The notes beneath the pieces were generated by a model. That model saw nothing but the letters and a program-made list of their open reading frames with translations, ran no database searches and was not told where the DNA came from. Shown here in pieces: positions 15,318 to 22,749 of a stretch of 36,890 bases of DNA. Position numbers and translations under genes: made by a program. Origin of the DNA: CAYONM01 sp964405325 (GTDB lineage: Bacteria; Planctomycetota; UBA11346); assembly GCA_964405325.1 (NCBI GenBank), contig CAYONM010000012.1, positions 1 to 36,890 on the forward strand. Direction: 5' to 3'. Numbering within the stretch: position 1 is the first letter of the stretch; every line of letters starts with the position of its first letter.

Positions 15318-16991
15318 TCAGCTTACCACCGGTTCGCCCGTGCTGCCAGCGGGGAGATCCGGGCCACGGCGCGGAAGGCTGACCAGGAAGCGCGTACCAC
15401 TCAGGTGGAGGGGGTCGAGACAGCGGATACTGCCGCCCAAGTGTTCAACCAGTTCGGCGCAGATGGTCAAACCCAGGCCGGTGCCGGTGGGTTTATCCGT
15501 CAAATCGCTGCTCAGTTGGGTGAAGCGACCGAAGACCCGACGACGATCAGCTGGGGTGATACCGGGGCCGTCGTCCTCGACCGCAAAATGCACCAGATCG
15601 TCTTCGCAGGTCAGGTCCAGGCGCACCAGGCCGCCGATCGGCGAGAATTTGATCGCGTTGGAGAGCAGATTGATTTGAACTTGTCGCAAACGATCGGCGT
15701 CGCTGGCGACCAACGCCTGCTCACCGTCGAGGCCGATCTGCAGGCGAATTCCGCGTGGATCCGCCAAGGCCTGGAGTGATGCCGTGGTCTCTTGTGCCAG
15801 GGTCATCAGATCCACTTCGGTGATGTGGGTCTGCAGGTTACCGCTTTCGATGGTGGCCAGATCCAGGAGGTCTTCGATCAAGCGGGTCAGGCGTTCGCTT
15901 TCGCGAAAAATGATGCTCGTGAATTCGTCGCGTGTCTCTTTGTCGGTTTCCGGGTACGTCAACAGCAGTTCCGAATAACTGCGGATCGAAGTCAGCGGGG
16001 TGCGCAGTTCGTGGCTGACCGAACCCAGCCACTTGGTTTTGGCCTGGTCCAGCTCGCGCAGCCGCTCCAGGGCATCGTGTACCTTGCGGTGTTGGACGCG
16101 GATCTCTATCTCCATCAGGCGTTGGCTGGTAATGTCTCGCTCTAGGAACAGGAATTGCCGCATGCTGCCTTTGGTATTGAAGATCGGATAGACGTGTATC
16201 TCCACGGTGCGGTTTTGCGTGCTGAGATGTTGCTCCATGGTTGCAGGTTTGAATTCTGCCAGGCAGTATCGCAGTACCTCGTGTGGATCGGGCTCGTCTT
16301 CGCGGCGCAGCGCATCGACGATATCGGTGTCGATGATGCGATTACCGTAGCGGCTGCGGGCGCTGGCATTGGCATTGGTGATGGTGCCATCCAGGCCCAA
16401 TAGGAGGACGCATTCGTCGATGGTGTCGAACACCATGCGCAACTCGGCCTCGCTCTCCATCAGCTTGGCCTGTCGGTCGATGTCATCGGTGATATCGCGC
16501 AGATGTACGCAGCGCAGACCCTCTTCCAGATCTGGCCAGCGGGTATCCAGCATCTGCACCGCGATCAGGCTCTGGTCGGGCCGCTGCAAGGCGCAGGGGA
16601 TGCCGATCAATTCATCCAGATTCTCGCCAGCACTGAAGAAATCCCGTAACGACACCAGGCCGCTGAGTAGATCGCTACTGGGCATCCCCAGCAGAGCGGG
16701 ATCGCCGTGCCAGTGGGCAATGGTCCAGTCGTGATCTACCACGCAGTAGGCGTGTCCCGGGGTGATCGGAGGCATGGCGAGCGGTGCAGATGCGGTGGTG
16801 GAGGGCTGGCCGTACCAGATCAGGGCCAGTCCGATCAGCACCAGCGGCCCGGCCCAGACGGCACTCCACCAGAGCGGCAGGATTGCGATCAGGATGATGA
16901 TCATGCCGATCATGCTCCCAGGCTGTCGAGCAGTAGCGGTGCGGCGCAGCAGGCTCTGGGGACTGACCGATTGGGATTCGGTGGTGGACAT
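15318..16991 (-). CDS. Membrane-bound PAS sensor histidine kinase
   Basis: A 557-residue sensor kinase. Two closely spaced membrane helices (about 27-45 and 48-61) are followed by two PAS-like segments (about 80-170 and 180-290; the second has VFDTIDECVLLLGLDGTITN). HisKA follows with phospho-acceptor His327 in SVSHELRTPL, then HATPase with N box LLSNAIKFSP, G1 DDGPGI and G2 GTGLGL. There is almost no periplasmic loop, so the signal is probably intracellular or membrane-derived. The start at 16991 was chosen because it precedes the helices closely; the open frame extends to 17108, but that would overlap the divergent gene's promoter region, and no start has a strong ribosome site. Confidence 0.93.
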   Translation of the reverse strand: MSTTESQSVSPQSLLRRTATARQPGSMIGMIIILIAILPLWWSAVWAGPLVLIGLALIWYGQPSTTASAPLAMPPITPGHAYCVVDHDWTIAHWHGDPALLGMPSSDLLSGLVSLRDFFSAGENLDELIGIPCALQRPDQSLIAVQMLDTRWPDLEEGLRCVHLRDITDDIDRQAKLMESEAELRMVFDTIDECVLLLGLDGTITNANASARSRYGNRIIDTDIVDALRREDEPDPHEVLRYCLAEFKPATMEQHLSTQNRTVEIHVYPIFNTKGSMRQFLFLERDITSQRLMEIEIRVQHRKVHDALERLRELDQAKTKWLGSVSHELRTPLTSIRSYSELLLTYPETDKETRDEFTSIIFRESERLTRLIEDLLDLATIESGNLQTHITEVDLMTLAQETTASLQALADPRGIRLQIGLDGEQALVASDADRLRQVQINLLSNAIKFSPIGGLVRLDLTCEDDLVHFAVEDDGPGITPADRRRVFGRFTQLSSDLTDKPTGTGLGLTICAELVEHLGGSIRCLDPLHLSGTRFLVSLPRRGPDLPAGSTGEPVVS

Positions 16992-17110
16992 CGCTGGCAC
17001 TATAGGTCGTCGGGGCAGGGCGTCGACGGGCAGGAGCCACTTGCCAGTTGCCGTGCCAAGTGTGGCTTCCAGTCTGTCTGAATGTCTTTTCTGGCCGAGA
17101 TCGAGCACGT

Positions 17111-17899
17111 ATGAGCTGGCGTCACCTGTTGGGAGTGGGGCTGATCCTGGTGGTACTCACGCTCGTTCTGGGTGGGACCGGGGTGACCGCATCGGTGTGG
17201 CATCAGAGCCTGCAGGGGCGGGTGCCGTCTTTGCATCACGAACTGATCGCCCCGGAAGACGCCGCGCCGATGACGGTTTTGATCGAACGCAGTGCGCGCC
17301 TGAATGCAGAAAACATCGAGCTACGTCGTCGCCTGCGTGAATACGAGTCCATCCGTGGCGAAGGCGGCATTTTCCCCGAGCAAGCCGTGGTTGCCCGGGT
17401 TCGTGTGATTGGTCGCAGCGAGCGCCGTGGTCGCCGCTATGTCGAGGTAGACGTCGGCGCCTTGGATGGTGTGCGTCGCGGGCAGGCGGTGATCAGCGGC
17501 TGGAGCCTGTTGGGCGAGGTGGTCGGGGAGCAACGGCGCCGGTCGCTGGTGCGACTGATCACCTCGGAAGATAGTCGGGTTGCAGCGGCGTTATACGATC
17601 CGCGTGGGCAACTGGTGGCAGAAGGAATCCTGCGCGGTGATCCGAGCGGCCAGGGCTGCCGGTTGCTGTATATCGAGGACCATCCGGATTTGGTGGTGGA
17701 AGCGGGTATGGAAGTGCTCACCAGTGGCACCGGCGGACGTTTCCGGGCTGGTTTGCTGCTGGGCCTGGTGACCGATGTCGAAAGACCTTCAGATAGCGAC
17801 CATTGGACAGTGTGGGTGGAGCCTGTGCACCAGCCGAATCGACTACCGACTTTCCAGATTGCGGATCTCCCGCCCCTGACGCAGACTCCGGCTCACTGA
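17111..17899 (+). CDS. MreC-like protein
   Basis: A 262-residue protein with a single N-terminal membrane anchor (HLLGVGLILVVLTLVLGG), a coiled coil (about 55-85, LNAENIELRRRLREYE), and the MreC beta-barrel pattern: VARVRVIGRSERRGRRYVEV, DGVRRGQAVISGWSLLGEVV, LITSEDSRVAA, and GMEVLTSGTGGRFRAGLLLG. MreC scaffolds the elongasome in the periplasm. The usual partners mreB, mreD and mrdA are absent, so this may be a paralogue. It is divergent from the histidine kinase by 119 bp and is followed after 69 bp by an exported protein of unknown function. Confidence 0.8.
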   Translation: MSWRHLLGVGLILVVLTLVLGGTGVTASVWHQSLQGRVPSLHHELIAPEDAAPMTVLIERSARLNAENIELRRRLREYESIRGEGGIFPEQAVVARVRVIGRSERRGRRYVEVDVGALDGVRRGQAVISGWSLLGEVVGEQRRRSLVRLITSEDSRVAAALYDPRGQLVAEGILRGDPSGQGCRLLYIEDHPDLVVEAGMEVLTSGTGGRFRAGLLLGLVTDVERPSDSDHWTVWVEPVHQPNRLPTFQIADLPPLTQTPAH

Positions 17900-17968
17900 G
17901 CGTGGCCGCGAAGGGGGATCCAGGCAGATGTGGGATCCATATTCGACCTGCCAGATGAGGAGCAGCCC

Positions 17969-19558
17969 ATGCCCACAGCAAAACTGATCGCCTTGTTGCT
18001 GATGAATGCCGTGTTGTTTGCGCAGCAGATTCCCTGGCCGGCGGAATTATCGAAACCGGTCGCTGAGCTGCATATCGCGCATCCCGGACGGTTGATCGAG
18101 GCCTTGGGTGCTTTTGCCGGACGCGGTGTCGGCACCACACCAGCCACTGACACCAGTGTTGGTACCGATGGCGTTGCCAGCCGTATCGCACGCTATCTGT
18201 ATGGTTGCAAGGCCTTGGATGGGGTGGACTTGTTGCTGCCCAGCCGATTCTACTGGCTGCAGGATGGCCAAGTGGTCGCGATGGTGCCCTTGTCCGACCG
18301 TCCCGCTTTCGTCAAGGATTTTATCGGTTTGCCCTTTGGCAGCACCAATCTGATCGCTATCGGCGAGCGCCAGGGGACGCTGATCTATGCCTACAATGGT
18401 GATGAAGCGATCCACGAATACCGCATGCTGATCCGCGACAACACGGCCTACCTCGGGAGCAGCGTCGACGAATGTGAGATCCTTGCCAAGCATCCCTGGC
18501 CCCTGGCTACCGGTGATGAGCCGACTCTCTGGTACAAGCAGGAACGTCCTCGGCCGCAATGGCCACGCAGTTGGCGATTGGGTACCGAAGGACGTTGGTT
18601 GCCGGGTGTGGCGCAGCGTATTATCGATGAGCTGTACCGCGATATCGATCGTCTGACCGTCACCTTTCAGCCCAAGCGTGAGGGGTATTGGGTGCTTGGC
18701 TGCGACTGGCAGATTGCCGATGCCTCGGTAACGGCGCGCTGGCTGGCCAATCAGCAGAATCAGGCATCGCGGCTGCTGCCCATCCTGGTGGAGGCCGAGC
18801 CTCCCGCGGTCAGCTGGTACGGTAGTTTCAACTGGAGCGGCAGTCTGGTGCGCTTGTTCGATACGGTCACCGCCGATCTTGGCGAGGTACCAGACTTCCT
18901 ACCTGAGCAATGGCAGGAACCGGTGCGGAATTGGTTTGGAAAAAGGGATGCACAGAAGTTCTTTGCTGCCAGTCTGGCCTACACCGTTGGTCGTGAGGGC
19001 ATTGCTAGTTGGCGTCTGCGCAGCCTGCAACGTCATGACGATCTGGAGGGGGCGAACCTCGCCATTGAGCGTCTGGCTCGTCTGGCGCGTGGCGTGTTCG
19101 CGTCGTGGCAATGGGCCTTGGAGAGTGATCAGGGTGACCAGATCCACAGCGAGGTCCCCGTGCAGTGGCTGCAGTTGCGCATCGGCGATATGATTCGTTG
19201 GTGCGCCGTGCGCTGCCAATCGCGGCGTCATCTGGTGACCGTACAAGGCTGGGACCAGCAGGCGGTGCTGTTGGATGCGGCCGTCGCGCTCAGCAAGAAA
19301 GTGGCCACCTTGCGACCTCCGCAGGGCCGAACCGCCTTGACCCGGGTCGAGGTGGATGCGGGAAAAGCCTGCGTCGGTCTGACCGGTCTCCTTGGCCTCC
19401 CGATTGTCGATGCCGCCTTCAGCACGGTGACCGCCGATCTCCGGGTCACTGGCCGACAGGGACTGGAAGCGGTGGTGCAGCTGCATCCGGCCAAGGTCGG
19501 CGCGGCTCTGCGTGCCAGCGGGCTGGATGCCTATCTCAAGACCTGGCTGGGGCGCTGA
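17969..19558 (+). CDS. Exported protein of unknown function (529 aa)
   Basis: The N-terminus (MPTAKLIALLLMNAVLFAQQ) is a short signal peptide with likely cleavage after the AQQ region. The remainder is a soluble mixed alpha/beta protein with two loosely similar halves that alternate short strands and helices; segments such as GVDLLLPSRFYWLQDGQVVA and AYLGSSVDECEIL resemble large periplasmic proteins built from repeated modules. No catalytic motif is seen and I do not recognise the family. The ATG at 17969 follows GAGGAG. It is probably co-transcribed with the MreC-like gene, suggesting a cell-envelope role. Confidence 0.7.
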   Translation: MPTAKLIALLLMNAVLFAQQIPWPAELSKPVAELHIAHPGRLIEALGAFAGRGVGTTPATDTSVGTDGVASRIARYLYGCKALDGVDLLLPSRFYWLQDGQVVAMVPLSDRPAFVKDFIGLPFGSTNLIAIGERQGTLIYAYNGDEAIHEYRMLIRDNTAYLGSSVDECEILAKHPWPLATGDEPTLWYKQERPRPQWPRSWRLGTEGRWLPGVAQRIIDELYRDIDRLTVTFQPKREGYWVLGCDWQIADASVTARWLANQQNQASRLLPILVEAEPPAVSWYGSFNWSGSLVRLFDTVTADLGEVPDFLPEQWQEPVRNWFGKRDAQKFFAASLAYTVGREGIASWRLRSLQRHDDLEGANLAIERLARLARGVFASWQWALESDQGDQIHSEVPVQWLQLRIGDMIRWCAVRCQSRRHLVTVQGWDQQAVLLDAAVALSKKVATLRPPQGRTALTRVEVDAGKACVGLTGLLGLPIVDAAFSTVTADLRVTGRQGLEAVVQLHPAKVGAALRASGLDAYLKTWLGR

Positions 19559-19676
19559 TACCTTTGGCGATTCGCTTCGACCCAGGCTTTCCTCGGCACA
19601 TTGGCCATCTAGGCTCCGCGCTCCCCAGGCGACCGACCACAGGTCGCCAATGCCCGGAACACGTCAAGGAGCGCAC

Positions 19677-20903
19677 ATGAGCGTCAAGAAAGTCGCAATT
19701 CTCACGGCGGGTGGCCTCGCCCCGTGTCTGTCGTCCGCCGTCGGTGGTCTGATGGAGCGTTACAGTGAAATCAGCCCCGAAATCGAAATCATCTGCTACA
19801 TCGGTGGCTACAAGGGTCTGCTGTTAGGTGAAAGCATTGCGGTCACTCCAGGGATCCGTGCCCAGGCCGGGCAATTCCACCGTTTTGGTGGCAGCCCCAT
19901 CGGCAACAGCCGTGTGAAGCTGACCAACGTCAAAGACTGTGTGAAGCGCGGTCTGGTCAAAGAAGGCGAGGATCCCCTCCATGTTGCTGCTCAGCAGCTG
20001 ACCCGTGATGGCGTTGATGTGCTGCACACGGTTGGTGGTGACGATACCAACACCACCGCCGCCGATCTGGCCAAATTCCTGGCCGAAAACGACTATCAGC
20101 TGACCGTGGTCGGCCTGCCCAAGACCATCGACAACGATGTCATCCCCATCCGCCAGAGCCTGGGCGCCTGGACCGCCGCCGAGCAGGGCGCTCGCTATTT
20201 CGAAAATGTGGTTGCCGAATCCAGCGCCAACCCGCGTATGCTGATCGTGCACGAGGTTATGGGTCGGCATTGCGGCTGGCTGACTGCTGCCACCGCCGCC
20301 GAATATCAGCGCGGTCTCGCCAGCAAGCCTTTCGTCGACGGTCTGGGCTTCAACGCCACCACCATCGGGGTGCATGCGGTTTACGTCCCAGAGATGGAAC
20401 TGGATATCGACGCCGAAGCGCAGCGTCTGAGCGAAGTGATGGACGACTGCGACTGCGTCAACATCTTCATCGCCGAAGGTGCCGGAGTCGAATCCATCGT
20501 CGCTCAGATGGAAGCTGCTGGCGAAGAGGTGCCTCGTGATGCCTTCGGCCATGTGAAACTGGATACGGTCAATCCTGGTGCCTGGTTCGCCAAACAGTTC
20601 GCCGCCAAGATCCGGGCAGAAAAGGTCATGGTCCAAAAGAGTGGCTATTTTGGTCGTAGTGCTCCGGCCAACGCCGAGGACCTGCGTCTGATCAAGAGCT
20701 GCACCGACTTGGCGGTGGAATGTGCCCAGCGTCGCGAAAGCGGTGTGATCGGCCACGACGAGGAGCGCGGCAACGTCCTGCGCGCCATCGAATTCGAACG
20801 CATCGCCGGCGGCAAGCCGTTCGACATCGGCCTGTCCTGGTTCCAGGATCTGCTGCAGCAGATCGGCCAACCGGCCCGCAAGGCCGTGGCCGTCAGCCAC
20901 TAA
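19677..20903 (+). CDS. PPi-type 6-phosphofructokinase, short form
   Basis: Phosphorylates fructose 6-phosphate to the 1,6-bisphosphate, reversibly if PPi is the donor. The 408-residue length and the N-terminus VAILTAGGLAPCLSS fit the PFKA superfamily. Donor-site residues decide the call: GGDDT at 120-124 has Asp where ATP enzymes have Gly (E. coli GGDGS), and PKTIDND at 148-154 has Lys where ATP enzymes have Gly. Both are the known PPi signature. MGRHCGWL binds fructose 6-phosphate. The ATG at 19677 follows AAGGAG. The 118-bp leader has a hairpin at 19628-19648 (GGCGACC with GGTCGCC). An intrinsic terminator separates it from a second PFK. Confidence 0.9.
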   Translation: MSVKKVAILTAGGLAPCLSSAVGGLMERYSEISPEIEIICYIGGYKGLLLGESIAVTPGIRAQAGQFHRFGGSPIGNSRVKLTNVKDCVKRGLVKEGEDPLHVAAQQLTRDGVDVLHTVGGDDTNTTAADLAKFLAENDYQLTVVGLPKTIDNDVIPIRQSLGAWTAAEQGARYFENVVAESSANPRMLIVHEVMGRHCGWLTAATAAEYQRGLASKPFVDGLGFNATTIGVHAVYVPEMELDIDAEAQRLSEVMDDCDCVNIFIAEGAGVESIVAQMEAAGEEVPRDAFGHVKLDTVNPGAWFAKQFAAKIRAEKVMVQKSGYFGRSAPANAEDLRLIKSCTDLAVECAQRRESGVIGHDEERGNVLRAIEFERIAGGKPFDIGLSWFQDLLQQIGQPARKAVAVSH

Positions 20904-20913
20904 AAGTCCGATA

Positions 20914-20950
20914 CGGCCACCGCAGCAAGGCGGTGGCCGTGTTTTTGTTG
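20914..20950 (+). terminator. Intrinsic terminator between the two PFK genes
   Basis: A perfect 11-bp stem (ACGGCCACCGC with GCGGTGGCCGT) with a 6-nt loop is followed by GTTTTTGTT. The second PFK starts only 12 nt later, so it depends on readthrough or on a promoter inside the first gene; the hairpin could also set a fixed ratio between the two enzymes. Confidence 0.85.
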
Positions 20951-20961
20951 AAGGAAAAAGC

Positions 20962-22614
20962 ATGTCTATTTCTCCGCTGCAAGCTGCTCGAGCTGAATAT
21001 CGGCCCAAACTGCCGGCCGTGCTGGCCGCGAACGGTCCCTGTGTCGGGATCGAAACCGGTGAGGCGACCACTTCCGTTGCCGATCCCGATGCAATTCAGG
21101 CCATGTTCCCCAATACCTATGGCATGCCGGTCGTGCAATTTGCCGGTCAAGCAAGCCCGGTACGAGTGGACGGCATCAAAGTCGGTGTCATTCTCTCCGG
21201 TGGTCAGGCGCCTGGTGGCCATAACGTGATTGCCGGTCTGCATGACGGTTTGAAGGCACTGCATGCGGGCAACGAACTATACGGTTTTCTTGACGGTCCC
21301 AGTGGCCTGGTCAAAAACCAGGCCAGGTTGATCGACGATGCCTTCATGGGTGCTTATCGCAACACCGGCGGTTTCGACATCATCGGCTCGGGTCGAACCA
21401 AGCTGGAGAGCGAAGAGCAGTTTGCGGATGTGGTTGCCAATTGTCAGGAGCGCGGAATCAGTGCCATCGTCGTGATCGGTGGTGATGATTCCAATACCAA
21501 CGCCTGCGTCCTGGCGGAATATTGTCTGCGCGAACAGACCGGCCTCCAGGTGATTGGCTGCCCCAAGACCATTGATGGTGACTTGAAAAACGCCTGGATC
21601 GAAACCAGTTTCGGTTTCGACACCGCCTGCAAGGTCTACTCGGAGCTGATCGGCAATATCCAGCGCGACGCAGCCTCCAGTAAAAAGTATTGGTATTTCA
21701 TCAAGCTGATGGGCCGTAGTGCCTCGCACATCGCCTTGGAGTGCGCGCTGCAGACTCACGCCAACGTCTGTCTGATTTCTGAAGAAGTCGCTGCCAAGCA
21801 ACAGACCCTTGCCGGCATTGTCGACGATCTGGCGACGGTGATCGCCGCGCGCGCTGCTGATGGCAAGAACTATGGCGTCGCTTTGGTGCCCGAGGGTCTG
21901 ATCGAATTCATTCCCGAAATGCGTGTCCTGATCGACGAGCTGAACGAATTGCTTGCTGATGATGAAGGAGATGCTCCGGCTGCGGTCGAGGACCGGTTGC
22001 AGAAGGTGTTGGCCAATCTGAGTGAGCAGTCGGCACCGGTGTTCCGCCAACTACCCGACAGCATTCAGCGCCAGCTGTTGGCTGACCGCGATCCGCACGG
22101 CAATGTTCAGGTTTCGCGCATCGAGACCGAAAAACTGCTGATCGAAATGCTGGGCGAGCGCCTGCGTGCCTGGAAGGCCGAGGGGCGCTACGATGGAAAA
22201 TGGAGCACCCAGGCGCATTTCTTCGGTTACGAGGGACGCTGCGCAGCACCGTCGAATTTCGACGCAGATTATTGCTATGGTCTCGGCTATTCGGCTGCCA
22301 CCCTGATCGGTGCCGGCAAGACCGGCTACCTTGCCAGCCTGCGCGGTCTCACCAAGCCGGCAGCGGAATGGATCCCCGGTGGCATTCCCATGACCATGAT
22401 GATGAACCTGGAACGCCGTCACGGCGCCGACAAACCGGTGATCCGCAAGGCCCTGGTGGAACTGAGCGGCAAGCCCTTTGCTGCCTTCAGCAGCAGCCGC
22501 GACGCCTGGGCTGCAGGTGAAGACTACGTCTATCCCGGCCCTATCCAGTATTTCGGCCCGAGTTCGGTCTGCGATCTGGTGACGCATACCTTGAGCTTGG
22601 AATTGGATTCCTGA
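20962..22614 (+). CDS. PPi-type 6-phosphofructokinase, long form
   Basis: A 550-residue member of the long PPi-PFK clade (spirochaete enzymes and plant PFP beta subunits). Features: GVILSGGQAPGGHNVI (75-90), GGDDSNT at 173-179 with the PPi-type second Asp, PKTIDGD at 201-207, then SFGFDTACKVYSELIGN and MGRSASH at 250-256. The GGDD and PKTID residues match known PPi specificity determinants. The ATG at 20962 follows GAAGGAAA. It differs strongly from the PFK immediately upstream, so the pair did not arise by recent duplication; they may act in opposite directions or as subunits. A bidirectional terminator follows. Confidence 0.92.
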   Translation: MSISPLQAARAEYRPKLPAVLAANGPCVGIETGEATTSVADPDAIQAMFPNTYGMPVVQFAGQASPVRVDGIKVGVILSGGQAPGGHNVIAGLHDGLKALHAGNELYGFLDGPSGLVKNQARLIDDAFMGAYRNTGGFDIIGSGRTKLESEEQFADVVANCQERGISAIVVIGGDDSNTNACVLAEYCLREQTGLQVIGCPKTIDGDLKNAWIETSFGFDTACKVYSELIGNIQRDAASSKKYWYFIKLMGRSASHIALECALQTHANVCLISEEVAAKQQTLAGIVDDLATVIAARAADGKNYGVALVPEGLIEFIPEMRVLIDELNELLADDEGDAPAAVEDRLQKVLANLSEQSAPVFRQLPDSIQRQLLADRDPHGNVQVSRIETEKLLIEMLGERLRAWKAEGRYDGKWSTQAHFFGYEGRCAAPSNFDADYCYGLGYSAATLIGAGKTGYLASLRGLTKPAAEWIPGGIPMTMMMNLERRHGADKPVIRKALVELSGKPFAAFSSSRDAWAAGEDYVYPGPIQYFGPSSVCDLVTHTLSLELDS

Positions 22615-22700
22615 CCACCAATCCCACAATTTGAGAGAAGGCTTTTCGGATCGGTAAACAGTAAAAGACAACGCCGAAGGCGGCCCGCCATAGCGAAAAA

Positions 22701-22727
22701 GCCACGGTCCGAGGACCGTGGCCTTTT
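22701..22727. terminator. Bidirectional terminator between PFK and pnp
   Basis: GCCACGGTCC and GGACCGTGGC form a 10-bp inverted repeat around two bases, flanked by an A run on the left (22696-22700) and CTTTTCC on the right. It can end transcription of both convergent genes. Confidence 0.8.
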
Positions 22728-22749
22728 CCAGAAATCCGACTGTCGGATA

